From positions 1,460,501 to 1,524,500 of the forward strand of contig NZ_CP146343.1 in the NCBI RefSeq assembly GCF_037055275.1: 64,000 nucleotides of DNA, given 5' to 3'. The notes beneath the pieces are model-generated. The model ran no database searches. It saw only the letters and a list, made by a program, of their open reading frames with translations, and was not told the origin of the DNA. Position numbers and translations under genes: made by a program. The DNA comes from Pseudomonas sp. ML2-2023-3. GTDB taxonomy: Bacteria; Pseudomonadota; Gammaproteobacteria; Pseudomonadales; Pseudomonadaceae. This document shows, piece by piece, positions 8,512 to 17,000 of this stretch. Positions within the stretch are counted from its first letter, which is position 1, and each line of letters starts with the position of its first letter.

Positions 8512-9879
8512 ATGGCCAAGCCCAAGCGCATTTACGGCTGCACAGAGTGCGGCGCAACCTTTCCCAAGTGGGCAGGGCAGTGCGGCGAGTGCGGCGTCTG
8601 GAACACCCTGGTCGAGACCATTGTAGAAAGCGGCGGCGCCGCGCCGCCCAGTGGCCGTACCGGCTGGACAGGGCAACAGGCCCAGATCAAAACCCTGGCC
8701 GAAGTCAGCATTGCAGAAATCCCGCGCTTCTCCACCGCTTCCGGTGAGCTGGATCGGGTGCTCGGGGGCGGTCTGGTCGATGGTTCGGTGGTGTTGATCG
8801 GCGGTGACCCGGGTATCGGCAAGTCCACTATCTTGCTGCAAACCTTGTGTCAGATGGCTACGCGCATGCCTGCGCTGTATGTCACTGGCGAAGAGTCCCA
8901 GCAGCAAGTGGCCATGCGCGCCCGACGCCTGGGGCTGCCCCAGGATCAGCTCAAGGTGATGACCGAAACCTGTATCGAAAACATCATCGCCACCGCCAAG
9001 CTCGAAAAACCCAAGGTCATGGTGATCGACTCAATCCAGACCATCTTCACCGAGCAACTGCAGTCGGCGCCGGGCGGTGTGTCCCAGGTGCGAGAAAGTG
9101 CGGCATTGCTGGTGCGTTATGCCAAGTCGAGCGGCACGGCCATTTTCCTGGTGGGCCACGTGACCAAAGAGGGTGCGCTGGCCGGACCGCGGGTGCTGGA
9201 GCATATGGTCGACACCGTGCTGTATTTCGAGGGTGAGTCTGACGGTCGCTTGCGTCTGTTGCGCGCAGTGAAAAATCGGTTTGGCGCGGTCAACGAGCTG
9301 GGTGTGTTCGGCATGACCGACAAAGGCCTGAAAGAAGTCTCCAACCCGTCAGCTATTTTTCTTACCCGTGCTCAGGAAGAAGTGCCGGGCAGCGTCGTCA
9401 TGGCCACCTGGGAGGGCACCCGTCCCATGCTGGTGGAAGTGCAGGCACTGGTGGACGACAGCCATATGTCCAACCCGCGCCGTGTGACCCTGGGTCTGGA
9501 TCAGAATCGACTGGCCATGCTGCTGGCTGTCCTGCATCGCCACGGCGGTATTCCCACTCATGATCAGGATGTATTCCTTAACGTGGTGGGCGGGGTCAAG
9601 GTGCTGGAAACCGCGTCCGACCTGGCGCTGATGGCGGCGGTGATGTCCAGTCTGCGCAATCGACCGCTGCCCCATGATCTGCTGGTGTTTGGTGAGGTTG
9701 GCTTGTCCGGCGAAGTGCGCCCGGTACCCAGCGGTCAGGAGCGGCTTAAAGAAGCGGCCAAGCACGGTTTCAAGCGTGCCATCGTGCCCAAGGGCAACGC
9801 CCCCAAAGAGTCTCCGCCGGGCTTGAAGGTCATCGGTGTGACCCGCCTTGAGCAGGCACTGGATGCGTTGTTTGAATAG
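8512..9879 (+). CDS. radA: DNA repair protein RadA
   Basis: A 455-residue RecA-like branch-migration helicase that helps process recombination intermediates. In order: a C4 zinc finger (C10, C13, C24, C27), Walker A GDPGIGKST beginning at residue 98, the RadA-specific K254NRFG motif, and a C-terminal Lon-protease-like domain without a catalytic dyad. Length is standard. The ATG at 8512 follows TGGAGTT. It is divergent from mscL and followed by an independent promoter for fic. Confidence 0.97.
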   Translation: MAKPKRIYGCTECGATFPKWAGQCGECGVWNTLVETIVESGGAAPPSGRTGWTGQQAQIKTLAEVSIAEIPRFSTASGELDRVLGGGLVDGSVVLIGGDPGIGKSTILLQTLCQMATRMPALYVTGEESQQQVAMRARRLGLPQDQLKVMTETCIENIIATAKLEKPKVMVIDSIQTIFTEQLQSAPGGVSQVRESAALLVRYAKSSGTAIFLVGHVTKEGALAGPRVLEHMVDTVLYFEGESDGRLRLLRAVKNRFGAVNELGVFGMTDKGLKEVSNPSAIFLTRAQEEVPGSVVMATWEGTRPMLVEVQALVDDSHMSNPRRVTLGLDQNRLAMLLAVLHRHGGIPTHDQDVFLNVVGGVKVLETASDLALMAAVMSSLRNRPLPHDLLVFGEVGLSGEVRPVPSGQERLKEAAKHGFKRAIVPKGNAPKESPPGLKVIGVTRLEQALDALFE

Positions 9880-9948
9880 GGTTTCATATCTGTAAAAAAA
9901 TCTGCAATAGTCAGGTTTTTAGTTGTCTGTTAATGTCGGTTTTGGCCT

Positions 9949-9976
9949 GTATTTATAGGCTTTAGTCTATAAATAC
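9949..9976. promoter_or_regulatory. Perfect inverted repeat in the fic promoter (putative operator)
   Basis: GTATTTATAG at 9949-9958 is the exact reverse complement of CTATAAATAC at 9967-9976, with 8 bases between. It lies 32 bases ahead of the fic start codon in an AT-rich spacer, so a bound protein could overlap the promoter. A near-repeat AAATCTGCAA occurs on both sides (about 9898 and 9989). The binding factor is unknown; the winged-helix-like end of the Fic protein itself is one candidate. Confidence 0.7.
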
Positions 9977-10008
9977 GATGTGCTAATAAATCTGCAAAAG
10001 AGTCCGCC

Positions 10009-11205
10009 ATGACTGAGCTTTACGACACCGTTAGCTGGCTTGAACCTCTGTTATTCGACCCGATTCCGGCTGATATGGTCGAGATGGCGGATCAGATGCT
10101 GACATTAAAAGGCCGCCTTGAAGGTCTTTACCCTGGCGAGACCGCTGAACGTATTGGTCAACTGTTACAGCTGACCAACAGCTTTTATTCGAACCTTATC
10201 GAAGGGCAGTACACCGAGCCCAAGGTGATAGAGCAAAAGGCTCGTATCAAGCGCTCAGCCAAGCAGTTGACTGAAATCGCAACTTCCCATGTCCATGTTC
10301 AGCGAGCACTTGAGCGAATCATTGACAGGGACGGTGGTCCAGACTGGCGGAATCTGTTTTCGGTGAGTTTTGTTTCCCTTGTTCATCGCGGACTCTTTCG
10401 TGATGCGAGTGAGCAAGAACTTCGGATCCAGGGTCTGGATACACCCATGGTGCCCGGACAACTCAGAGATATTGCCCAACTCAACGTCTCGGTCGGTCAG
10501 CACGATGCGCCTGCTTATCAAGCTATACGTCTCATGCTTGAGCGGATGCAAGTCGTTTATGGGCGGGTTGCAGATCCGCGTTATCGCTTGATTGCAGCAC
10601 TGGGCTATCACCATCGTCTGGCTTGGGTTCAACCTTTTCCAGATGGCAATGGTCGGGTGGTGAGGATGATCACTCATCTGCAGTTATTGAAGCTGGGACT
10701 CGCGTCACCGTTATGGTCTTTATCCAGAGGGTTGGCCCGTAATCATGAGGCCTATTACCAGCATTTGGCCATGGCGGATCAACATCGTCAGGGCGATCTG
10801 GACGGCCGTGGGCAATTGTCCTTGAAGGCCTTGCAAGCATTTGTGCGCTTTATGCTGCGCACTTGTATCGACCAAATGACCTATATGCTGGACGCACTGG
10901 ATCGCGATGCACTGCGTTCTCGTCTTGAGCGTGCCGTGGTCTTCGATGAACGTTTTATCGCTGCGGGCATCAAGCCAGAAACCGCCCGCGCACTGCATAT
11001 CCTTATTACCCAGGGCGCGGTGCTGCGTAACGACTTCAAGGTCTATATGGGCTTGGGTGAAAGAACGGCAATCAACCAGTTGAAACTGTTGGTGCACTTG
11101 GGTGTGGTAGACAGCCCCTCACCAAAGTCGCGGCTTATCCATCCGGGGTTTCCGGTGTGGTTTGCGCAACTTGTATTCCCTGATTTACATAAGCGGTTTA
11201 TCTGA
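10009..11205 (+). CDS. Class II Fic-fold protein with Gln in place of the catalytic His
   Basis: A 398-residue Fic-family protein. Fic enzymes usually transfer AMP to target Ser, Thr or Tyr residues using the motif HPFx(D/E)GNGRxxR. Here the motif reads Q208-PFPDGNGRVVR219, so the catalytic His is Gln (codon CAA at 10630-10632), while the ATP-binding Asn, Gly and both Arg are kept. An N-terminal inhibitory helix motif of the S/T-xxx-E-G type is present as S61-NLI-E65-G66. The last 90 residues look like a winged helix (ITQGAVLRNDFKVYMGL..AINQLKLLVHLGVV). The gene stands alone behind its own palindromic promoter. Either it is inactive for AMPylation and acts as a regulator, or it uses other chemistry. 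Confidence 0.85.
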   Translation: MTELYDTVSWLEPLLFDPIPADMVEMADQMLTLKGRLEGLYPGETAERIGQLLQLTNSFYSNLIEGQYTEPKVIEQKARIKRSAKQLTEIATSHVHVQRALERIIDRDGGPDWRNLFSVSFVSLVHRGLFRDASEQELRIQGLDTPMVPGQLRDIAQLNVSVGQHDAPAYQAIRLMLERMQVVYGRVADPRYRLIAALGYHHRLAWVQPFPDGNGRVVRMITHLQLLKLGLASPLWSLSRGLARNHEAYYQHLAMADQHRQGDLDGRGQLSLKALQAFVRFMLRTCIDQMTYMLDALDRDALRSRLERAVVFDERFIAAGIKPETARALHILITQGAVLRNDFKVYMGLGERTAINQLKLLVHLGVVDSPSPKSRLIHPGFPVWFAQLVFPDLHKRFI

Positions 11206-11234
11206 GCGTCAGGCAAGACAAACCCACAAAAGAA

Positions 11235-11271
11235 GGCTCTAGACCAACGTTAGGGGCTGGTCTTTAGAGCC
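11235..11271 (+). terminator. Hairpin between fic and cstA
   Basis: GGCTCTAGACCA pairs with TGGTCTTTAGAGCC (one bulge) around a 10-base loop. No T-run follows, so it is either a weak terminator for fic or a structured part of the cstA leader. Confidence 0.4.
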
Positions 11272-11326
11272 AAGAGCGCTAAACTCCGGGGGCAGTCTTT
11301 CTTGTCCAACTGGCCGGAATTAAAAA

Positions 11327-13393
11327 ATGAATAATAAAAATAGCCTGCTACGCCACATTCCGTGGCTGGTGCTGGCAATTGTAGGAGCCTGCGCCCTTGG
11401 CGTAGTTGCGTTACGCCGGGGCGAGGCGATCAACGCCTTGTGGATCGTAGTGGCAGCGGTTGCCATTTATCTGGTTGCTTACCGTTATTACAGCCTGTTT
11501 ATTGCCACCAAGGTGATGCAGCTCGACCCCAGTCGCGCTACGCCTGCAGTGCTCAACAACGATGGTCTGGACTATGTGCCGACCAACAAGCACATTCTTT
11601 TTGGTCACCACTTCGCCGCCATCGCTGGCGCCGGACCGTTGGTGGGGCCGGTTTTGGCCGCGCAAATGGGCTATCTGCCGGGCACGCTCTGGCTGATCGC
11701 CGGTGTTGTTCTGGCCGGTGCGGTGCAGGACTTCATGGTCCTGTTCATGTCCACTCGCCGCAACGGTCGCTCTTTGGGCGACATGGTGCGTGAGGAAATG
11801 GGCAAGATCCCGGGCACCATCGCGCTGTTTGGTTGCTTCCTGATCATGATCATCATCCTGGCGGTGCTGGCGCTGATCGTGGTCAAGGCCCTGGCCGAAA
11901 GCCCGTGGGGCATGTTCACCGTGATGGCGACCATCCCGATTGCGATGTTCATGGGCATTTACATGCGCTACATCCGCCCGGGCCGCATCGGTGAGATCTC
12001 CATTGTCGGTGTGCTGCTGTTGCTCGGCTCGATCTGGCTGGGGGGCCAGATTGCGGCAAGCCCTGAATGGGCTCCGGTGTTTACCTTCACCGGTACGCAG
12101 ATCACCTGGATGCTGATCGGTTATGGTTTTGTTGCAGCCGTGCTGCCGGTTTGGCTGGTTCTGGCACCGCGTGACTACCTGTCGACCTTCCTTAAAATCG
12201 GCACCATCGTGGCACTGGCCATCGGCATTCTGGTCACCATGCCTGAGCTGAAAATGCCAGCATTGACCCAGTTTACCGACGGTACTGGCCCAGTCTGGAA
12301 AGGCGGTCTGTTCCCGTTCCTGTTCATCACCATTGCCTGCGGTGCGGTATCGGGTTTCCACGCACTGATTTCTTCGGGTACTACACCCAAGTTGCTGGAT
12401 AACGAATGCAACTCCCGGTACATCGGCTACGGCGCGATGTTGATGGAGTCCTTCGTGGCCATCATGGCCATGGTTGCCGCTTCGGTCATCGAGCCGGGCG
12501 TGTACTTCGCCATGAACAGCCCGGCGGCCATCGTCGGCGGTGATGTGGTGACTGTTGCGCAAACCGTTAGCAGCTGGGGCTTTGCAATTACCCCGGATGC
12601 ACTGACCGCACTGGCCAAGGATATTGGTGAAACCACCGTTCTGGCCCGTGCCGGCGGCGCACCGACACTGGCTGTGGGTATCGCTCAGATCCTGCATAAC
12701 GTGTTGCCGGGCGAAAACACAATGGCGTTCTGGTATCACTTCGCCATTTTGTTTGAAGCCCTGTTTATCTTGACGGCGGTTGACGCCGGTACCCGTGCCG
12801 GTCGCTTTATGCTGCAAGACTTGCTGGGCAGCTTTGTGCCTGCACTCAAGCGCACCGAGTCCTGGGGCGCCAACATGCTGGCAACAGGCCTTTGTGTAGC
12901 GATGTGGGGTTACCTGCTTTATCAGGGCGTGATCGATCCATTGGGCGGCATCAACACCCTGTGGCCGCTGTTCGGTATCTCTAACCAGATGCTGGCGGGT
13001 ATCGCGCTGATGCTGGCAACCGTTGTGCTGATCAAAATGAAGCGTCAACGCTACATTTGGGTGACCATGCTGCCAGCGATCTGGCTGCTGATCTGCACCA
13101 CCGTTGCAGGTTTTATCAAGCTGTTCGACGCCAACCCTGCGGTCGGCTTCCTGGCCCTGGCCAACAAGTACAGCACTGCGCTGGAAGCGGGCCAAGTCAT
13201 TGCCCCGGCGAAAAACATCGACCAGATGCAGCACGTGATCATCAACGCCTACACCAACGCCGGTCTGACCGTGCTGTTCCTGTTCGTGGTGTTCAGCATT
13301 CTGTTCTTTGCGATCAAGGTGGGCGTGGCAGCATGGGGCAGTAAAGTACGTACGGATAAAGAGTCGCCGTACCAAGTCATGCCGGATGCATAA
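11327..13393 (+). CDS. cstA: Carbon starvation protein CstA / BtsT-type pyruvate or peptide transporter
   Basis: A 688-residue membrane protein with about 16-18 helices, covering the CstA domain with the early NDGLDYVPTNKHILFGHHFAAIAGAGPLVGP region and GTTPKLLDNE in mid-protein. The family includes E. coli CstA (peptide uptake) and BtsT/YjiY (pyruvate uptake). The following yjiX and yjiA genes give the same order as the E. coli btsT operon, which favours a pyruvate or small-carboxylate role; the substrate is not settled by sequence. The start codon is embedded in A-rich sequence with AATAATAA at codons 2-4, a possible Hfq/Crc target. Confidence 0.92.
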   Translation: MNNKNSLLRHIPWLVLAIVGACALGVVALRRGEAINALWIVVAAVAIYLVAYRYYSLFIATKVMQLDPSRATPAVLNNDGLDYVPTNKHILFGHHFAAIAGAGPLVGPVLAAQMGYLPGTLWLIAGVVLAGAVQDFMVLFMSTRRNGRSLGDMVREEMGKIPGTIALFGCFLIMIIILAVLALIVVKALAESPWGMFTVMATIPIAMFMGIYMRYIRPGRIGEISIVGVLLLLGSIWLGGQIAASPEWAPVFTFTGTQITWMLIGYGFVAAVLPVWLVLAPRDYLSTFLKIGTIVALAIGILVTMPELKMPALTQFTDGTGPVWKGGLFPFLFITIACGAVSGFHALISSGTTPKLLDNECNSRYIGYGAMLMESFVAIMAMVAASVIEPGVYFAMNSPAAIVGGDVVTVAQTVSSWGFAITPDALTALAKDIGETTVLARAGGAPTLAVGIAQILHNVLPGENTMAFWYHFAILFEALFILTAVDAGTRAGRFMLQDLLGSFVPALKRTESWGANMLATGLCVAMWGYLLYQGVIDPLGGINTLWPLFGISNQMLAGIALMLATVVLIKMKRQRYIWVTMLPAIWLLICTTVAGFIKLFDANPAVGFLALANKYSTALEAGQVIAPAKNIDQMQHVIINAYTNAGLTVLFLFVVFSILFFAIKVGVAAWGSKVRTDKESPYQVMPDA
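11330..11337 (+). promoter_or_regulatory. Possible Hfq/Crc catabolite-activity motif at the cstA start
   Basis: AATAATAA matches the AAnAAnAA motif bound by Hfq with Crc in Pseudomonas carbon catabolite repression and directly follows the start codon. CstA-type genes are expected to be shut down on preferred carbon sources. The motif is short, so chance occurrence is possible. Confidence 0.45.
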
Positions 13394-13408
13394 CAGAGGG
13401 TTGCAATC

Positions 13409-13606
13409 ATGTTCAATGACCTGAGTCGCCTCGGTAAATACCTCGGTCAGGCCGCGCGCCTGATGGTCGGCATGCCCGACTACGACAACTACGTCGAGCA
13501 TATGCAAACCAAGCACCCGGACAAGCCTGTCATGAGCTACGAGGCGTTCTTCCGCGAACGCCAGGAAGCCCGTTACGGCGGCAAGGGTGGGCCCAAGTGC
13601 TGCTAG
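13409..13606 (+). CDS. yjiX: YbdD/YjiX family small protein
   Basis: A 65-residue DUF466 protein (YbdD/YjiX) with the typical [20 protein letters not shown] core and a C-terminal GGKGGPKCC. It always follows cstA or btsT in proteobacteria, and here it starts 15 bases after cstA. Members are thought to be needed for activity of the paired transporter, but the mechanism is not established. No membrane segment is visible. Confidence 0.93.
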   Translation: MFNDLSRLGKYLGQAARLMVGMPDYDNYVEHMQTKHPDKPVMSYEAFFRERQEARYGGKGGPKCC

Positions 13607-13632
13607 CCCCTCAGGGCTAAGTTGCATCTGAC

Positions 13633-13727
13633 TGTGGGAGCGGGCTTGCTCGCGATGAGTGCTCTGCGGTGTATCCGTTACACCGCGCTGCTTGAGTCGC
13701 GGGCAAGCACGCTCCCACTTTTTTTTG
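13633..13727. repeat. REP pair (TGTGGGAGC family) with T-run
   Basis: TGTGGGAGCGGGCTTGCTCG (13633) and its inverse ending GCTCCCAC (13718) flank a loop of about 40 bases, followed by a run of T. It lies between yjiX and yjiA and may end the cstA-yjiX transcript. Confidence 0.85.
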
Positions 13728-13749
13728 CGTCATTTCAAGGAGACTGTGC

Positions 13750-14724
13750 ATGTCCTCTCCAATCCCCGTCACCATCCTCAGTGGCTTTTTGGGTGCCGGT
13801 AAAACCACCTTGTTGCGTTACCTGCTCAAGGCCGAACATGGCCTGAAAATCGCCGTGATCGAGAACGAATTCAGCGATGCCGGGATCGATACCCAGTTGT
13901 TGGGTGATGAGCCCGTGCAAGTCATGACACTGGCCAATGGCTGTGTGTGCTGCACCATTCACACCGACCTGACCAAGGCGCTGTACCTGCTGCTGGAGCG
14001 TCTGGACAGTGGCGAAATAGCGTTCGACCGCCTGGTGATCGAATGCACCGGCCTGGCCGACCCGGCACCGGTGGCGCAAACCTTTTTCATAGACGAAGAA
14101 CTGCGCGAGCGTTACCTGCTGGACGGCATCATCACCCTGGTGGACGCCGCGCACGCCGATGTACACCTGAGCCAAACCATCGCCCAGGCACAAATCGGTT
14201 TTGCTGACCGCCTGTTGGTGAGCAAGCGCGACCTGGTGGATGACGCCACCTTTGATGCCTTAAGCGAACGCTTGACCCGTATCAACCGCCGGGCGCCGAT
14301 TCGTGTGGTTGAGCACGGCAAGATAGATCTGGCCGAGTTGCTGGATGTCCGAGGGTTCAATCTCAATGCAGACTTGGGCGGTGGCCTGAATTTGCGTCCG
14401 GTGCAGCCTGCGTCATCTATCGACCGCATCTCAAGCCTTGTGCTGCGCACCGAAACACCGCTGGATATCGACAGCCTCAGCGCGTTCATGAACGAACTGC
14501 TGGAAGATCACGGCAAGCAATTGCTGCGTTACAAAGGCGTGCTGAGCATTGCCGGTGAAGATCGACGGCTGGTGTTTCAGGGCGTGCTCAAGCTCTATGG
14601 CTTCGACTGGGACACTGAGTGGGCGGAGGGTGAGGTGCGCGACAGCGTGATGGTATTTATTGCCGATGACTTGCCTGAAGCCAAGATTCGCGAGGGGTTT
14701 GATGTTCTAGCCTCACGAAAATAG
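13750..14724 (+). CDS. yjiA: G3E-family GTPase YjiA (CobW/COG0523)
   Basis: A 324-residue metal-binding GTPase of the G3E family. Walker A is G12-FLGAGKTT, the COG0523 metal motif C65-VCC68 lies in LANGCVCCTIH, the Walker B-like ECTGLADPAPV follows, and the base-specific motif is SKRD. A C-terminal CobW_C domain (about 225-315) closes the protein. YjiA-type proteins bind zinc, nickel or cobalt and may insert metal into partners. It is third in the cstA-yjiX-yjiA group, but a REP element and its own ribosome binding site AAGGAGA set it apart. Confidence 0.92.
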   Translation: MSSPIPVTILSGFLGAGKTTLLRYLLKAEHGLKIAVIENEFSDAGIDTQLLGDEPVQVMTLANGCVCCTIHTDLTKALYLLLERLDSGEIAFDRLVIECTGLADPAPVAQTFFIDEELRERYLLDGIITLVDAAHADVHLSQTIAQAQIGFADRLLVSKRDLVDDATFDALSERLTRINRRAPIRVVEHGKIDLAELLDVRGFNLNADLGGGLNLRPVQPASSIDRISSLVLRTETPLDIDSLSAFMNELLEDHGKQLLRYKGVLSIAGEDRRLVFQGVLKLYGFDWDTEWAEGEVRDSVMVFIADDLPEAKIREGFDVLASRK

Positions 14725-14843
14725 CGGGTTTTTCGCACCGCTTTGCCAATGGCTGCGACGCTGTTGCTTCGCGCCGGTAGTGACCTGCTGAACGTATTGG
14801 GCTGGCGTTTGCTACCCGAATAAAAACGTCACGTACTACATTG

Positions 14844-14930
14844 TGTGGGAGCGGGCTTGCTCGCGATGATATCGACACGGTTTGTCTGAAAGACCGCATT
14901 GCCTGAATCGCGAGCAAGCCCGCTCCCACA
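14844..14930. repeat. REP pair (TGTGGGAGC family)
   Basis: TGTGGGAGCGGGCTTGCTCG at the left and its perfect inverse ending CGCTCCCACA at 14930 flank a spacer of about 40 bases. It lies between yjiA and the convergent orphan gene. Confidence 0.9.
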
Positions 14931-14950
14931 TAAAGATGAACCGGTGTGGG

Positions 14951-15505
14951 TTAATAAGCCCCGTTTCTTTCTATCACACTTAAAAGAAATACCATTTTGT
15001 GGCTTTCAGCGGTTTCCCCCAAGTATGAGTGAGGCGAGCCCTTGGCTCTTTTTACCCCTATATATTTATTGTTGTGAGTTTTTAGAGTGATCAGCGTATG
15101 AGCTTGACTTAAGTTGTCCGCTGTAACGGCCGTATTGTTTTCATCTAGCAACGTGAAGGTAAGTGGGTGTTTTAGTGTCGGACTTCTCGCATAGAGTATA
15201 TCCATATGGTTTTTGGCCAGCCGATGCCGATCATATTGGCCGGCGTGTTTGATATGTATTTCATACCCTTTTACGGTATGCCGGAAATATAGTTTGAGTA
15301 CCGTCTTGACCCCGCCTGTGGCGTGGGCCTGAATCCCCACGGCTGCGGAGTCGTCTCTGGTCTGCGGCCGGCCGGTGAAGAAACCGCCGCTGGCAAATAC
15401 GTCAGTGACTGTTACAGGCTGGCCGTGAAGCGTCCCTAATAGATGAAGGTTATGGTTCGGTACTTGTAAGGTGGCGATGAATGATTGTTGTGTATCGTTA
15501 GTCAT
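14951..15505 (-). CDS. Orphan protein of unknown function
   Basis: A 184-residue protein counted from ATG 15505; a start at 15535 would add 10 residues, and neither has a strong ribosome binding site. I do not recognise a family. It has no signal peptide or membrane helix, is rich in His, Thr and Leu, and its end (ITLKTHNNKYIGVKRAKGS...SHKMVFLLSVI) has the periodicity of a beta-trefoil/fascin-like repeat, with a short hydrophobic strand, HNxKYIGV and a Lys-rich turn. That is only an impression. Codon and base use look less GC-biased than the neighbours, it has REP and terminator borders, and it lies between genes usually found together, so recent acquisition is plausible. Confidence 0.6.
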   Translation of the reverse strand: MTNDTQQSFIATLQVPNHNLHLLGTLHGQPVTVTDVFASGGFFTGRPQTRDDSAAVGIQAHATGGVKTVLKLYFRHTVKGYEIHIKHAGQYDRHRLAKNHMDILYARSPTLKHPLTFTLLDENNTAVTADNLSQAHTLITLKTHNNKYIGVKRAKGSPHSYLGETAESHKMVFLLSVIERNGAY

Positions 15506-15602
15506 TGTCTGAACTCTGTTGTTGGTGAAAAGCATAAAGTTCAGATTAGGTCGTTATCACCCATGGACATATGGCGATATGTTTCAAAATAACTGGGGCA
15601 AT

Positions 15603-15632
15603 AAAAAGCCCGGCTCAAGAGTCGGGCTTTTT
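15603..15632 (-). terminator. glyA terminator
   Basis: AAAAAGCCCGGCTC pairs with GAGTCGGGCTTTTT; on the minus strand this is a GC stem followed by a T-run 17 bases after the glyA stop codon. The flanking A and T runs make it usable in both directions. Confidence 0.9.
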
Positions 15633-15648
15633 ATTCAGCTATTTACAC

Positions 15649-16902
15649 TTAGTTGCCGTATACCGGCAGCTTGGCGCAGATGGCTTTGACTTTTTCGCGA
15701 ACGGCGTCGATAACGGCTTCGTTGTTGATATCAGCCAGGATGTCGCAGATCCAGTTAGCCAGTTCACGGCACTCTTCTACTTTGAAGCCGCGAGTGGTAA
15801 CAGCCGGAGTACCGAAACGCAGACCCGAGGTCACGAACGGGGAGCGTGGATCGTTCGGCACGGAGTTTTTGTTCACGGTGATGAACGCTTTGCCCAGTGC
15901 GGCGTCAGCGTCTTTGCCGGAGATTTCCTGCTTGATCAGCGACAGCAGGAACAGGTGGTTTTCAGTACCGCCCGATACCACGTCAAAGCCGCGCTCGATA
16001 AACACCGATGCCATGGCTTGGGCGTTTTTCACGACTTGTTGCTGGTAAGCCTTGAACTCTGGTTGCAGAGCTTCTTTGAAGCACACGGCCTTGGCGGCGA
16101 TGACGTGCTCCAGTGGGCCGCCTTGCGAACCCGGGAAGACAGCCGAGTTCAGCTTCTTCTCGATGTCGGCGTTGGCCTTGGCCAGGATCAGGCCGCCACG
16201 TGGACCGCGCAGGGTTTTGTGAGTGGTGGTGGTGACCACGTCAGCAAACGGAACCGGGTTAGGGTAAACGCCAGCCGCTACCAGACCGGCTACGTGAGCC
16301 ATGTCGACGAACAGGTAGGCGCCAACCTTGTCAGCGATAGCGCGGAAACGCGGGAAGTCCAGGATCTGCGAGTAGGCAGAGAAACCGGCCACGATCATTT
16401 TTGGCTTGTGCTCAACGGCCAGACGCTCTACTTCGTCGTAGTCGATCAGGCCGTTGGCGTCGATGCCGTACTGGATGGCGTTGTACAGCTTGCCCGAGGA
16501 CGAAACGCTGGCGCCGTGGGTCAGGTGACCGCCGTGTGCCAGGCTCATGCCCAGGATGGTGTCGCCAGCCGACAACAGGGCCAGGTAGACAGCGCTGTTG
16601 GCCTGGGAACCGGCGTGTGGCTGAACGTTGGCGTAATCGGCGCCGAACAGCTCTTTTGCACGGTCGATAGCCAGTTGCTCAACGACGTCGACGTATTCGC
16701 AGCCGCCGTAGTAGCGCTTACCCGGGTAGCCTTCGGCGTATTTGTTGGTCAGAACCGAGCCTTGAGCTTCCATGACCGCTGGGCTGGTGTAGTTTTCCGA
16801 AGCGATCAGCTCAATATGTTCTTCCTGGCGCTGAGCTTCTTGCTCCATGGCGGCAAAAAGGTCGGCGTCGAACTTGGCAAGTGTCAAATCACGGCTGAAC
16901 AT
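15649..16902 (-). CDS. glyA: Serine hydroxymethyltransferase
   Basis: A 417-residue PLP enzyme that interconverts serine and glycine with tetrahydrofolate, feeding one-carbon metabolism. The PLP-lysine motif [14 protein letters not shown], the N-terminal [10 protein letters not shown] segment and the YPGKRYYGG loop are intact, and the length is exactly that of the family. It begins 98 bases after morA on the same strand and has GAGGACC ahead of the ATG. Pseudomonas genomes usually have two or more glyA copies; this is the one next to morA. Confidence 0.97.
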   Translation of the reverse strand: MFSRDLTLAKFDADLFAAMEQEAQRQEEHIELIASENYTSPAVMEAQGSVLTNKYAEGYPGKRYYGGCEYVDVVEQLAIDRAKELFGADYANVQPHAGSQANSAVYLALLSAGDTILGMSLAHGGHLTHGASVSSSGKLYNAIQYGIDANGLIDYDEVERLAVEHKPKMIVAGFSAYSQILDFPRFRAIADKVGAYLFVDMAHVAGLVAAGVYPNPVPFADVVTTTTHKTLRGPRGGLILAKANADIEKKLNSAVFPGSQGGPLEHVIAAKAVCFKEALQPEFKAYQQQVVKNAQAMASVFIERGFDVVSGGTENHLFLLSLIKQEISGKDADAALGKAFITVNKNSVPNDPRSPFVTSGLRFGTPAVTTRGFKVEECRELANWICDILADINNEAVIDAVREKVKAICAKLPVYGN

Positions 16903-17000
16903 GGCGGTCCTCAGGGATCGGGGGCAGAAAAGGAGGGCATTCTAACTCAATGGGTTTTATCTGGCATATGAATGCGATTCACGGTGATGAGAGGCAGGAT

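Noticed and set aside
11411..13627. A 738-codon minus-strand open frame opposite cstA
   Set aside because: The protein is His/Gln-rich without hydrophobic core or domain, while the opposite strand gives a perfect CstA.
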